DNA of 17,939 bases from an uncultured Propionivibrio sp. (GCA_938040985.1 CALHZD010000094.1:1-17939), one strand, 5' to 3'; shown: positions 7,790-16,346, counted from the first letter of the stretch. Notes: generated by a model from the letters alone, not told the origin. Numbers and translations are program-made.

Positions 7790-9298
7790 TTATTCCTGCT
7801 CGACGAATACGGCTTCGCGCTTTTTGCCGATCGCCGGGAGGGCGATCATCACCATCAAGGCGATGGCAAGCGCGATCATCGTTGCCGCGATCGGGCGGGT
7901 AAGGAAGACGCTCCAGTCGCCGCGCGCCATGAGCAGGGCGCGGCGCAGGTTTTCTTCCATCATCGGGCCGAGGACAAAGCCGAGAATCAGCGGCGCCGGT
8001 TCAAAGCCGAGCTTGTGAAAGGCAAAGCCGATAACGGCGAAAACCGCCGCGCAGTAGACGTCGAAGGTATTGTTCGAGAGCGAATAGACGCCGATAGCGC
8101 AAAAGGCCATGATGGCGGGGAACAGGAAGCGATAAGGCACGGTCAGCAAACGGACCCAGATGCCGATCAGCGGCAGGTTGAGGATGACGAGCATCAGGTT
8201 GCCGATCCACATTGATGTCACCAGCCCCCAGAACAGGCTGGGGTTGGCCGTCATGACCTGGGGGCCGGGCTGAATGCCCATGATCGTCATGGCGCCCACC
8301 ATCAATGCCATGACCGCGCTGGTTGGGATGCCGAGCGTGAGCATGGGGATGAACGAAGTCTGGGCGCCGGAATTGTTTGCCGCCTCGGGCGCAGCGACGC
8401 CTTCGATAGCGCCTTTGCCGAATGCCTGCGGCGTTTTCGAGAGCTTTTTCTCGATCGTGTAGGAGGAGAATGAGGCCAGCATCGGGCCGGCGCCAGGCAG
8501 CACGCCGAGCAGGCATCCGAGCAGCGTTCCGCGCACCGTCGCCGGCGCGGCGGCCTTGAAATCTTCTTTGTCGGGCATGAGATTGGTCACCTTCCGCACG
8601 AAGGTTTCGCGTTGCCCAGGCGGCCTGCCCAGGTTGGCGATGATTTCACCGAAGCTGAAAATCCCCATGGCGATGACGGTGAAGTTGATGCCGTCCATCA
8701 GCTCGGGGATGCCGAAGCTAAAACGCGGCACCGCCGTGATCACATCGGTATTGATCTGGCCGAGCAGTAAGCCAAGCACGACCATCGCCATCGCCTTGGG
8801 CAGCGAACCGGAGGCCAGGACGACGGCGCCGACCAGACCCAGGAACATCAGGGCGCAGTACTCTGGCGCGCCGAATTCAAAGGCCAGGCTGGTCAGCGGC
8901 GGGGCGAAGGCGGCAACGACGAGCGTTCCTACCGTGCCGGCAAAAAAGGACGCCAGCGCGGCCGTCGCCAGCGCCTTGCCGGCGTGCCCGCGGCGCGCCA
9001 TCTGGTAGCCGTCGAGCGCCGTCACCACAGACGAAGCTTCGCCCGGCACGTTGATCAGGATCGCCGTCGTCGAGCCGCCATACTGCGCGCCGTAATAAAT
9101 GCCGGCCAGCATGATCAGCGCGGAAGTCGGCGGCAGGGTGTACATTGAGGGAAGCAGCATGGCGATCGTGGCGATCGGCCCCAGCCCGGGCAGCACGCCG
9201 ATCAGCGTGCCGAGCAAGGCGCCGAGAAAGGCGTATCCCAGATTGGCCAATGACAGCGAGGTCTGGAAACCCAGCACCAGATTCTGCAAAAGATCCAT
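7790..9298 (-). CDS. tctA: Tripartite tricarboxylate transporter, large membrane subunit TctA
   Basis: TctA is the large permease of TTT transporters, which import carboxylates with a periplasmic binding protein (TctC) and a small membrane subunit (TctB). The 502-residue protein is almost entirely hydrophobic and shows the two related glycine-proline motifs of the family: GTLIGVLPGLGP (residues 30-41) and GTLLGCLLGVLPGAGP (256-271). Conserved segments YYGAQYGGSTTAILINVPGE and PEAANNSGAQTSFIPMLTLG are present. The length is typical, about 500. GGAAAGAG precedes the ATG at good spacing. It lies 184 bp downstream of tctB on the same strand. Substrate cannot be read from the sequence; citrate and other di- or tricarboxylates are known for the family. 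Confidence 0.95.
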   Translation of the reverse strand: MDLLQNLVLGFQTSLSLANLGYAFLGALLGTLIGVLPGLGPIATIAMLLPSMYTLPPTSALIMLAGIYYGAQYGGSTTAILINVPGEASSVVTALDGYQMARRGHAGKALATAALASFFAGTVGTLVVAAFAPPLTSLAFEFGAPEYCALMFLGLVGAVVLASGSLPKAMAMVVLGLLLGQINTDVITAVPRFSFGIPELMDGINFTVIAMGIFSFGEIIANLGRPPGQRETFVRKVTNLMPDKEDFKAAAPATVRGTLLGCLLGVLPGAGPMLASFSSYTIEKKLSKTPQAFGKGAIEGVAAPEAANNSGAQTSFIPMLTLGIPTSAVMALMVGAMTIMGIQPGPQVMTANPSLFWGLVTSMWIGNLMLVILNLPLIGIWVRLLTVPYRFLFPAIMAFCAIGVYSLSNNTFDVYCAAVFAVIGFAFHKLGFEPAPLILGFVLGPMMEENLRRALLMARGDWSVFLTRPIAATMIALAIALMVMIALPAIGKKREAVFVEQE

Positions 9299-9482
9299 GA
9301 GCGCTCTTTCCGGGGAAACCCTATATTGACTGGATTGATTGGCGTCGGCGCCGCGCCGGGGCGCCGGAACCTTCAGTCGGCAGGATGAACAATGAAGGCA
9401 TCAAGCAGCCGTGTGCGCCGGGCAAAGCGGGCGGAACGGACGGAACGGGCGGCGAAACCATCGGCAGCATCGGCTTCATCGG
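9299..9482. other. tctB-tctA spacer
   Basis: The 184 bp are long for two subunits of one transporter. On the plus strand they carry short repeats (GCGGGCGGAACGGACGGAACGGG written as GGAACGG words around 9429-9450, and CATCGGC words around 9460-9480). No gene or terminator stands out. Confidence 0.4.
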
Positions 9483-9947
9483 CTACAGCGCCGGCCACAG
9501 GGGCATCGTCAATTGCAGGCCGTAAATGAAAATCGCGTAAGAGGCCAGCGTCAGAACCGCCGCATTGAGCAGCGCATCCCGCCAGGAAAATTCACGGCTG
9601 CCCGCCGAAGTCAGGACAATCATGACCGGCAGACTGATAAAGAAGCCGAGCCGCGGCAGGGCAACGCCGAAAAACACAATCGCGCCGACCACGCAAAGCA
9701 GCGGCCGCCACGGAATTCTGCCGACAGGGTCGCCGTCCGTGCGATCCGTGCGTTGGCTGGTGAACGCCGAAAGCAGCACGACGATACCGAGCAGCGCAAG
9801 AATGATCCCCAGACCGAAGGGGAAGTATCCCGGCCCCGGACGCACGGCGGTGCCAAAGCTGTAGTCGGTCGCGCCGACGGCAAACGCCAGGCCGATCAGG
9901 ATGAGCAGCAGTCCGGCGACAAAATCTTTCTGGCTCCTGATCTTCAT
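9483..9947 (-). CDS. tctB: Tripartite tricarboxylate transporter, small membrane subunit TctB
   Basis: This 154-residue protein has about four membrane segments: residues 10-28, 42-62, 82-112 (likely two) and 125-147. It carries the family's early G..YFP signature (GTAVRPGPGYFPFGLGIILALLG). TctB is the small partner of TctA in the inner membrane. AGGAATTC occurs twice in tandem before the ATG with GGAGG further up, giving a strong ribosome site. It is followed by tctA on the same strand and preceded by purM, also on that strand, 145 bp away. No tctC binding-protein gene lies in the window. Confidence 0.92.
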   Translation of the reverse strand: MKIRSQKDFVAGLLLILIGLAFAVGATDYSFGTAVRPGPGYFPFGLGIILALLGIVVLLSAFTSQRTDRTDGDPVGRIPWRPLLCVVGAIVFFGVALPRLGFFISLPVMIVLTSAGSREFSWRDALLNAAVLTLASYAIFIYGLQLTMPLWPAL

Positions 9948-10092
9948 GAATTCCTGAATTCCTCCGCATCGGCCGGGCAGAACGCGCCACCGTTCCAGCG
10001 GCTTTATCTTTTACCTCGGCCTGCTTTTGCTGTCTGTGCCTTTTTGCTTCCGTGGGATCGCACCGGCGTCCCGGCGCGCGCTTTCCGATTGC

Positions 10093-11151
10093 TTATACGA
10101 CCAGCGTCTGCGCCTCGCCTTCGCCCCGCGCCTCGATATGGCCGATTTCCACCGCCTCTTCTCCCGCCGCACGCAGCAGTCGCAGCGCCTGCGAAACGTT
10201 TTCGCGGGCAACGATGACCACCATGCCGATACCGCAGTTGAACACGCGGTGCATTTCATCCTCGGCCACGCCGCCCTCGCTTTGCAGCCACTGGAAAATC
10301 TTCGGGCGCTGCCAGGATGATTGCTCGATGACCGCCTTGACCGTTTTTGGCAGCACGCGCGGGATATTTTCGCGCAGACCGCCGCCGGTAATATGCGCCA
10401 TGCCCTTGACCGGCAGGGCGGCCAGTACGGACAGCATCGGTTTGACGTAAATGCGCGTCGGCGCCATGACCGCCTCCGCCAGCGTCTTGCCGCCCTCAAA
10501 GGGGGCATCAAGCGCCGGTTTGGCGCGCTCGATGATCTTGCGCACCAGCGAATAGCCATTGGAATGCGCGCCGGACGAGGGCAGACCGAGCAGGACATCG
10601 CCGGCCGCGATGTCCTGCCCCGTGATGATCTTCGATTTTTCGACCGCGCCGACGGCAAAGCCGGCCAGATCGTATTCACCGGGCGGATACATGCCGGGCA
10701 TTTCCGCCGTCTCGCCGCCGATCAGCGCGCAGCCGGCCTGCTCGCAGCCTTGGGCGATACCGGCAACGACCGTCGCCGCGGTATCCACATCCAGCTTGCC
10801 GCAGGCAAAGTAATCAAGGAAAAACAACGGTTCCGCGCCCTGCACCAGCACATCGTTGACGCTCATGGCGACGAGGTCGATGCCCACCGTATCGTGGCGA
10901 TTGAGTGCAAAGGCCAGGCGCAGTTTGGTCCCCACGCCGTCGGTGCCGGAAACAAGCACCGGCTCGCGGTAGCGTTTGGGCACCTCGAACAGCGCGCCAA
11001 ACCCCCCCAAACCGCCGAGCACGCCCTCTCGCAGCGTTCTTTTGGCAAGCGGCTTGATGCGTTCGACCAGCGCATCGCCGGCATCGATATCGACACCGGA
11101 ATCGCGGTAAGACAACGGAGACGGGGAAGAAGGCGGCGCGGGCTGGGTCAT
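10093..11151 (-). CDS. purM: Phosphoribosylformylglycinamidine cyclo-ligase (AIR synthetase)
   Basis: PurM closes the imidazole ring in purine synthesis, turning FGAM and ATP into AIR. Family motifs are intact: LSYRDSGVDIDAGD at the N-terminus, SGTDGVGTKLRLAF (nucleotide and Mg binding), GIDLVAMSVNDVLVQGAEPLFFLDY, GGETAEMPGMY, GAHSNGYSLVRKI and HITGGGLRENIPRVLP. There are three in-frame ATGs. The one at 11163 abuts the AAGGA motif with no spacing. The one at 11151 has workable spacing and gives the N-terminus usual for the family, so it is chosen. The protein is about 352 residues, of normal length. It is divergent from hda across about 270 bp. Confidence 0.96.
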   Translation of the reverse strand: MTQPAPPSSPSPLSYRDSGVDIDAGDALVERIKPLAKRTLREGVLGGLGGFGALFEVPKRYREPVLVSGTDGVGTKLRLAFALNRHDTVGIDLVAMSVNDVLVQGAEPLFFLDYFACGKLDVDTAATVVAGIAQGCEQAGCALIGGETAEMPGMYPPGEYDLAGFAVGAVEKSKIITGQDIAAGDVLLGLPSSGAHSNGYSLVRKIIERAKPALDAPFEGGKTLAEAVMAPTRIYVKPMLSVLAALPVKGMAHITGGGLRENIPRVLPKTVKAVIEQSSWQRPKIFQWLQSEGGVAEDEMHRVFNCGIGMVVIVARENVSQALRLLRAAGEEAVEIGHIEARGEGEAQTLVV

Positions 11152-11254
11152 CTCGTTCATCATCCTTGAAGATTGAATGGGCAGGGAAAAACGGCAGGAA
11201 GCCGGGGGAAGGCGGAAAAAGCAGGAAAAGCGGCGGAAGCCGGAATGGTAATGC

Positions 11255-11260
11255 TAGAAT
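11255..11260 (+). promoter_or_regulatory. Possible -10 box in the purM/hda divergent region
   Basis: GCTAGAAT matches a sigma-70 -10 element (TAGAAT), the same hexamer as in the clearer panD promoter. No good -35 is present at 17 bp. If used for hda the leader would be about 155 nt. The region between 11164 and 11423 is otherwise gene-free; its left part (11170-11245) is strongly purine-rich on the plus strand. Confidence 0.3.
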
Positions 11261-11423
11261 ACGCAGCCTCCTCGACGCGCTGCGATTTTATCCAAATTCA
11301 CTGCCCTGCGGGCGGCCCGCTCCGTCGTCATGCCTTAGCGTCAAGCCATCGCCATTTTCCATTGCGTCCTGCGTTGCAGGCGCGCTGTGCTCTCCATGAC
11401 CTGCTCTCCATAACCTTTATCCC

Positions 11424-12173
11424 ATGCATCAACTGATTCTCGACCTGCTGCCGGAAACGCCCCCGTCGCTCGACAATTTCGTCGTTGGCAGCAACGGGGA
11501 GGCGCTGGCCGGGCTGGCCGGCTGGCTGGCCGCCGACAGTCGTGAAACCTTGCTGCTGTTGTGGGGCGAGCCGGCGTCCGGCAAAACGCATCTGCTGCGC
11601 GCCAGCGGCGCACGCTATATCGACGCGCAGGACGATTGCGCACTCGCCAGTCTCGAGGCGGCGGAGAGCGCGGAAGATACGATGGCGACGACGATGACTC
11701 CGGAAAGCATCCCCACACGCACCTCGTCCGTCCGTTACGCCATCGACAATATCGAAGCCCTCGACGAGCGCGGCCAGATCGCCCTGTTCAATCTGTTCAA
11801 CCGCCTGCGCGCGACAAATGGCACCGGGCGTCTGCTCGCCGCCGCCGCCGCGCCGCCGCAACAGCTCGCCGTGCGCGAAGACCTGCGCACCCGCCTTGGC
11901 TCCGGGCTTGTTTACCGGCTCCAGCCGCTGTCCGAAGCTGAACAGGACGCCGCCCTGACGGCTCAGGCCGCTCGCCGCGGACTCCGCCTGCCGACGGGCG
12001 CCCTCGCCTATCTGCGCAGCCGCGCGCCACGCGACATGCGCAGCCTGTCCGCCTTGCTGGACGCGCTTGACCGCTACTCGCTGGAACGGCGGCGGCCGAT
12101 CACCCTTCCCCTGCTGCGCGAAGTTCTGCACCCTGCCCCGCACACCGCCGCTTTTCAAAATAATTCAGAATAA
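11424..12173 (+). CDS. hda: DnaA regulatory inactivator Hda
   Basis: Hda is a DnaA-like AAA+ protein that, bound to the DNA sliding clamp, stimulates hydrolysis of DnaA-ATP after initiation. The N-terminus MHQLILDLLPETPPSLDNFV carries the QL..DL-type clamp-binding stretch and the D.F entry typical of the family. Walker A is GEPASGKTH (48-56). The Walker B region reads YAIDNIEALDERGQIALFNL, with Asn where Asp is usual. DLRTRLGSGLVYRLQPL supplies box VII, and RDMRSLSALLDALD the sensor-2 region. There is extra low-complexity sequence (SLEAAESAEDTMATTMTPES) between the two Walker motifs. At 249 residues it is a little longer than E. coli Hda (about 233). It heads the hda-HAD-pcnB-folK series. Confidence 0.9.
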   Translation: MHQLILDLLPETPPSLDNFVVGSNGEALAGLAGWLAADSRETLLLLWGEPASGKTHLLRASGARYIDAQDDCALASLEAAESAEDTMATTMTPESIPTRTSSVRYAIDNIEALDERGQIALFNLFNRLRATNGTGRLLAAAAAPPQQLAVREDLRTRLGSGLVYRLQPLSEAEQDAALTAQAARRGLRLPTGALAYLRSRAPRDMRSLSALLDALDRYSLERRRPITLPLLREVLHPAPHTAAFQNNSE

Positions 12174-12182
12174 ATAGCCGCC

Positions 12183-12851
12183 ATGCAACTTGCCCTGTTC
12201 GACCTCGACCATACCCTACTGCCCTGCGACAGCGATTACGCCTGGACACAGTATCTGATCGATGCAGGGGCCGTCGACCGGGAGGACTTCACGCGAAAAA
12301 ATGACGACTTTTATGCGCAATATCGTGCCGGTACGCTCGACGTTCAGGCTTTCCTCGACTTCCAGTTCGCACCGCTGGCCGACAACCCGCGCGCCCGGCT
12401 CGACGCCTGGCACGCCGACTTTATGGCGCGCATGATCTTGCCGGCCATCGGCCAGGCGGCGCGCGCGCTGGTTAACCGCCACCGGGAAGAAGGCGACCTG
12501 TGCGCGCTGATCACGGCGACCAACAGCTTCGTGACCGGGCCGATCGCCCGTGAATTCGGCATTGCGCACCTGATCGCCACCATCCCGGCGCAGGACGGAC
12601 ACGGCCGGTTTACCGGCCGGGTGCGCGGCACGCCGGCTTTCCGCGCCGGCAAGCTTGAGCGCCTGGACGCCTGGCTGGAAGCGATGGGATCGTGGCGCGG
12701 CGCATTTACGCGCATCTGGTTTTACAGCGACTCGTTCAATGACTTGCCGCTGTTGCAGGCGGTCAGCGATCCGGTCGCCGTACACCCCGACGCCACGCTG
12801 CGCGCCCATGCCGAGCAGGCCGGCTGGCCGATTCTGGAACTGTATCCCTGA
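12183..12851 (+). CDS. HAD-superfamily hydrolase, subfamily IB (SerB-like phosphatase)
   Basis: All four HAD motifs are visible: FDLDHT with nucleophile D7 and acid D9, ITATNS (110-115), K157, and YSDSFNDLPLL (from 181) with the Mg-binding aspartates. The pattern and length (222 residues) fit the IB group that includes phosphoserine phosphatase and related small-molecule phosphatases. The true substrate is not determined, and serB itself usually carries extra domains. It starts 9 nt after hda with only a weak ribosome site, so it is probably co-transcribed, and it is followed 27 nt later by pcnB. Confidence 0.9.
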   Translation: MQLALFDLDHTLLPCDSDYAWTQYLIDAGAVDREDFTRKNDDFYAQYRAGTLDVQAFLDFQFAPLADNPRARLDAWHADFMARMILPAIGQAARALVNRHREEGDLCALITATNSFVTGPIAREFGIAHLIATIPAQDGHGRFTGRVRGTPAFRAGKLERLDAWLEAMGSWRGAFTRIWFYSDSFNDLPLLQAVSDPVAVHPDATLRAHAEQAGWPILELYP

Positions 12852-12878
12852 TTTTCTGGAAAGAGACCCCACAACGCG

Positions 12879-14285
12879 ATGATTCGCCAACTGATTGCCC
12901 GCGTTTTCGGGCGCAAGGCCGCCAAACAAACCGGCGCGCATCACAAGCCGAACACCCTGCCCGCCGGCCGCTACGGTATCCGCCGCGAGGCGGTCAGCAA
13001 CGGCAGCCGGCAGACGGTTGAAACCTTGCAGCAGCACGGCTATCAGGCCTATATCGTCGGCGGTGCGGTGCGCGACCTGCTCGCCGGCATTCCGCCCAAG
13101 GACTACGACGTGGCCACCGACGCCACGCCGGAACAGGTGCGCCGCTGTTTTCGCCGCGCGCGCATCATCGGCCGCCGTTTCCAGATCGTCCATGTCATGA
13201 TCGGGCGCGAAACCATCGAGGTTACGACCTTCCGCGGCAGCCACGAGGCGCACGGCAAAGGGCCGGCGCAAACCGATGCACATGGCCGCGTATTGCGCGA
13301 CAACGTGTTCGGTTCGCAGCAGGAAGACGCCGCGCGCCGCGACTTCACCGTCAATGCACTGTATTACGACCCGATCTCGGAAACGGTCATCGACGACCAC
13401 CACGGCATCGACGATCTGCACAATAAAACCCTGCGCATGATTGGCGATCCGGCGACCCGCTACCGCGAAGACCCGGTGCGCATGCTGCGCGCCGTGCGCC
13501 TGGCCGCCAAGCTCGACCTCACACTCGATCCGGCAACGCGCGCGCCCATCGGCGAACTGGCCGAACTGATCGGCAACGTACCGCTCTCGCGCCTGTTCGA
13601 CGAAATGCTCAAGCTGCTCACCTCCGGCCATGCGCTCAAATGCCTGCACAGCCTGCGTGAAGCGGGGCTGCATCACGGCCTGCTACCGCTGCTTGATGTC
13701 ATTCTCGAACGCCCGGCCGGGCAGCGTTTCATCCGGCTGGCGCTGGAAAACACCGACCGCCGTATCCGCGAAGGCAAACCGATTTCTCCCGGCTTTTTGT
13801 TCGCGACACTGCTCTGGCACGAAATGCTGGCGCAATGGGAAACGCACAAAGCCGACGGCGAACGTCCGCTGCCAGCGCTCTTCCGCGCTATGGACAGCGT
13901 TCTTGAAACGCAAGCCAGAACGCTGGCGATTACCCGCCGCGTCGCCGCCGACATCAAAGACATCTGGGTCTTGCAGCCGCGCTTCGAGCAGCGCAGCGGC
14001 AAGCGGCCTTTCTCGCTCATCGAACAGCCGCGTTTCCGCGCCGGCTACGACTTTCTTCTGCTGCGCGCACAGGCGGGGGAAATCGACCCCGAACTGGCCG
14101 CATGGTGGACGACTTTTCTCGACGCCGACGGCGCAGCGCGCAGCGCCATGTTGCAGCCACCCCGCGCAGGCGAAGGCAGAAAGCGCCGGCGACGCCGGCG
14201 TAAAACGGCCGCGCCGGCACCAATGACGGACAACACGGAAACTGCGCAAAACTCGCCGCCGCAGAGCGCGGACGCCAGCGCATAA
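12879..14285 (+). CDS. pcnB: Poly(A) polymerase I
   Basis: PcnB adds 3' poly(A) tails that mark RNA for decay. The class II nucleotidyltransferase core is clear: GGAVRDLL (61-68), DYDVATDATPEQ with metal ligands D75 and D77, RRDFTVNALYYD (153-164) and RMLRAVRLAAKL. RIIGRRFQIVHV (95-106) is the signature that separates poly(A) polymerase from CCA-adding enzymes. The C-terminus is very basic (GRKRRRRRRKTA), typical of RNA-binding tails in this family, followed by a disordered Ala/Ser/Gln end. Length 468 is close to E. coli PcnB. GGAAAGAG lies upstream of the ATG. Its stop overlaps the folK start by one base (TAATG). Confidence 0.95.
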   Translation: MIRQLIARVFGRKAAKQTGAHHKPNTLPAGRYGIRREAVSNGSRQTVETLQQHGYQAYIVGGAVRDLLAGIPPKDYDVATDATPEQVRRCFRRARIIGRRFQIVHVMIGRETIEVTTFRGSHEAHGKGPAQTDAHGRVLRDNVFGSQQEDAARRDFTVNALYYDPISETVIDDHHGIDDLHNKTLRMIGDPATRYREDPVRMLRAVRLAAKLDLTLDPATRAPIGELAELIGNVPLSRLFDEMLKLLTSGHALKCLHSLREAGLHHGLLPLLDVILERPAGQRFIRLALENTDRRIREGKPISPGFLFATLLWHEMLAQWETHKADGERPLPALFRAMDSVLETQARTLAITRRVAADIKDIWVLQPRFEQRSGKRPFSLIEQPRFRAGYDFLLLRAQAGEIDPELAAWWTTFLDADGAARSAMLQPPRAGEGRKRRRRRRKTAAPAPMTDNTETAQNSPPQSADASA

Positions 14286-14941
14286 TGCCGCGCTTTCCAC
14301 CGTACATTTCGCCGCACACCATGGCCGCCACGCCCGCCACCGCCATTTCCGGACACCCCCTACCCGGCGCACCGGCCGAAACATCAGGCAACAGCACGCC
14401 GGCCGATGCGTCGCCCGTTACGCTTTCAGCCTCGCATTTAGCTCCACACCTGGCTTACGTGGCGCTCGGCGCTAATCTGGGCGAGCCGATCGCCCAGCTC
14501 CAGCGCGCTTTCGACGCCCTGGCGCGAATCGAACATTCGCGCCTGCTGCGCACGTCGTCGCTATACCGCAGCGCGCCGATCGGCGTTCACGGGCAACCGG
14601 ATTTCATCAATGCCGTCGCCACGCTGGCAACGGCGCTGGCGCCGGAAGCGCTGCTCAATGCGCTGCTGGGCATCGAGACGGAGTTTGGCCGCCGCCGTGA
14701 TTACCCGAACGCACCACGCACGCTCGACCTCGACCTGCTGATGGTCGACGACCGCGTACTCGACACCCCCCGGCTGCAACTGCCGCATCCGCGCCTGCAT
14801 TTACGCGCGTTCGTCATCGTGCCTCTGCTCGAAATCGCCCCCGATTGCCGCATTCCCGGACGCGGCCTGGCCGCTGCCTGGCGGCCTGCCGTGCAGATGC
14901 AGGCGATCGAGCGCCTTCCGCCGACAGAAAACATGGGGTAA
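14285..14941 (+). CDS. folK: 2-amino-4-hydroxy-6-hydroxymethyldihydropteridine pyrophosphokinase (HPPK)
   Basis: FolK transfers pyrophosphate from ATP to 6-hydroxymethyl-dihydropterin, the step before dihydropteroate synthase in folate synthesis. The HPPK core begins near residue 56 with AYVALGANLGEP. It continues with TSSLYRSAPIGVHGQPDFINAV, RRDYPNAPRTLDLDLLMVDD (metal-binding aspartates) and PHPRLHLRAFVIVPLLEIAP. The core length of about 163 matches E. coli FolK (159). In front lies an unusual extension of about 55 Ala/Pro/Ser/Thr-rich residues. No ATG, GTG or TTG lies just before the core, so the start must be the ATG at 14285 or the one at 14321. The one-base overlap with pcnB favours 14285. 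Confidence 0.93.
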   Translation: MPRFPPYISPHTMAATPATAISGHPLPGAPAETSGNSTPADASPVTLSASHLAPHLAYVALGANLGEPIAQLQRAFDALARIEHSRLLRTSSLYRSAPIGVHGQPDFINAVATLATALAPEALLNALLGIETEFGRRRDYPNAPRTLDLDLLMVDDRVLDTPRLQLPHPRLHLRAFVIVPLLEIAPDCRIPGRGLAAAWRPAVQMQAIERLPPTENMG

Positions 14942-15004
14942 CTGAAAAATACGCAACAAAAAATGCGGCGTCGACCGTTTGCCCGGATAATCCTCCGCAA
15001 ACAC

Positions 15005-15035
15005 TTGACACATGGCCGCACAAGCCGTGTATCCT
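15005..15035 (+). promoter_or_regulatory. Candidate panB promoter
   Basis: A perfect -35 TTGACA (15005-15010) is followed after 19 bp by TATCCT (15030-15035). The spacer is longer than ideal, but the position, about 45 bp before the panB ATG in a 139-bp gap after folK, is right for a promoter starting the pan genes. Confidence 0.5.
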
Positions 15036-15080
15036 TGCCGCCTCCAGTTTCCCTTGAACCACAACTGATCGTACATTGCC

Positions 15081-15893
15081 ATGTCTGCACAAACTCCGAC
15101 CCGCCGGCTCACGCAACTCGATCTGGTCAAGATGCGCGCCGCCGGTGAAAAAATCGCCATGCTCACCTGCTACGACGCCAGCTTTGCCAAGGCCTGCGAG
15201 GCCGCCGGCATCGACATCATCCTGATCGGCGACTCGCTCGGCATGGTCATCCAGGGGCACGATTCAACGCTCCCCGTCACCGTCGAGCACATTGCCTATC
15301 ACACCGCCAGTGTCGCGCGCGCCTGCCAGCGCCCGCTGATTCTGGCCGACATGCCTTTCGGCAGCTATCAGGAAAGCCCACAGGTCGCCTTCCGTAACGC
15401 CGTTCCGCTGATGGCCGCTGGCGCCCAGATGGTCAAGATCGAAGGCGGCGCTGGCATGGCTGACACCACGCGCTACCTGGTCGCGCGCGGCATCCCGGTC
15501 TGCGCCCACGTGGGACTGACGCCGCAGTCCGTCCATCAGCTGGGCGGCTACCGGGTACAGGGCAAGGACGCGAGCGGCGCAGCACAGCTTGTGGCCGACA
15601 GTCTGGCGCATCAGGAAGCCGGTGCAGCGATGGTGCTGATGGAGGCGGTTCCGGCGCCACTCGCCGCGGAAATCACGGCGAAGCTCGCCGTGCCGACCAT
15701 CGGCATCGGCGCCGGCAAGGATTGTTCCGGGCAGGTGCTGGTGCTGCATGACATGCTTGATGTCGCGCCCGGCCGCAAGCCGCGCTTCGTGCGCAACTTC
15801 ATGGCCGGGCAGGATTCGATTGTCGGCGCCTTGTCCGCTTACGCCGCCGCCGTCAAGGACGGCAGCTTCCCGGGTGCCGAACATTGTTATTGA
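15081..15893 (+). CDS. panB: 3-methyl-2-oxobutanoate hydroxymethyltransferase
   Basis: PanB makes ketopantoate from 2-ketoisovalerate and methylene-tetrahydrofolate, the first committed step to pantothenate. The family blocks are present: IAMLTCYDASFAKACEAAG, ILIGDSLGMVIQGHDSTLPVT (metal-binding Asp), ADMPFGSYQ, MVKIEGG, CAHVGLTPQSVHQLGGYRVQG, the VLMEAVP motif with the catalytic Glu, and PTIGIGAGKDCSGQVLVLHDMLD. At 270 residues the length is typical. The ATG has little Shine-Dalgarno signal. It depends on folate one-carbon units and lies next to folK. It is separated from panC by about 450 bp. Confidence 0.97.
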   Translation: MSAQTPTRRLTQLDLVKMRAAGEKIAMLTCYDASFAKACEAAGIDIILIGDSLGMVIQGHDSTLPVTVEHIAYHTASVARACQRPLILADMPFGSYQESPQVAFRNAVPLMAAGAQMVKIEGGAGMADTTRYLVARGIPVCAHVGLTPQSVHQLGGYRVQGKDASGAAQLVADSLAHQEAGAAMVLMEAVPAPLAAEITAKLAVPTIGIGAGKDCSGQVLVLHDMLDVAPGRKPRFVRNFMAGQDSIVGALSAYAAAVKDGSFPGAEHCY

Positions 15894-16346
15894 TACGACG
15901 TTTGCCGATGAACCGTCGCCGCTGAACATTGCTGCCGCACGCGCCCCAGCAATACTGCCGGCAAGACGGAAAGAAGCGCATTTCGCACTCCACTCATATG
16001 GCTCCCGTATGCTCCTGTGTTCTTTGTGATCCGGATGGCGTCGTTTATCCCGTTTGCCTTTTTGCATTCTTTTCGTCTCTTTTTCATTTCCTGACGCCTC
16101 GCCGGATCACCAGCATTTCCACGCCACCGACCCGGTTCATTGATCGTTTTTTTAAAGTTTCTACCACCCGCCTAGCGAGATAGAGAGAGATCGTCCGTCG
16201 GACCTGCCGCAGCTTTTTCGGTCTTTATCCGAATTTCCAGGTCTGCCGAAAATTGCCGCCATGCCGCAGGCGCCATCAGTCCCCGGACCAGCCACCGTAT
16301 TCCTGTTTTTTCCATTTTCCGTCATCGTCATTCGAAAGGCTTTGCG
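15894..16346. other. Gene-free region between panB and panC with a long inverted repeat
   Basis: The region is lower in GC than the genes around it and has no believable open frame. GTGATCCGGATGGCGTC (16026-16042) pairs with GACGCCTCGCCGGATCAC (16093-16110) with one small bulge or mismatch, enclosing about 50 nt that are strongly pyrimidine-rich. Further on are T7 (about 16146-16152), a GAGATAGAGAGAGAT run and the short palindrome GTCCG-T-CGGAC (16193-16203). I see no riboswitch or terminator I can name. The panC promoter is probably here. Confidence 0.5.

Noticed and set aside
9411..10217. A 268-codon plus-strand frame opposite tctB
   Set aside because: Its sequence is Arg/Gln/Asn-rich and mirrors the tctB codons; tctB has clear family features.
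10321..11169. A 282-codon plus-strand frame opposite purM
   Set aside because: Antisense shadow of an intact purM; no domain.
12216..13676. A 486-codon minus-strand frame opposite the HAD gene and pcnB
   Set aside because: It crosses two real genes antisense and has no recognisable motif.
15894..16346. A riboswitch or small gene before panC
   Set aside because: No known riboswitch motif was recognised, and the short frames have no ribosome site or conserved features.
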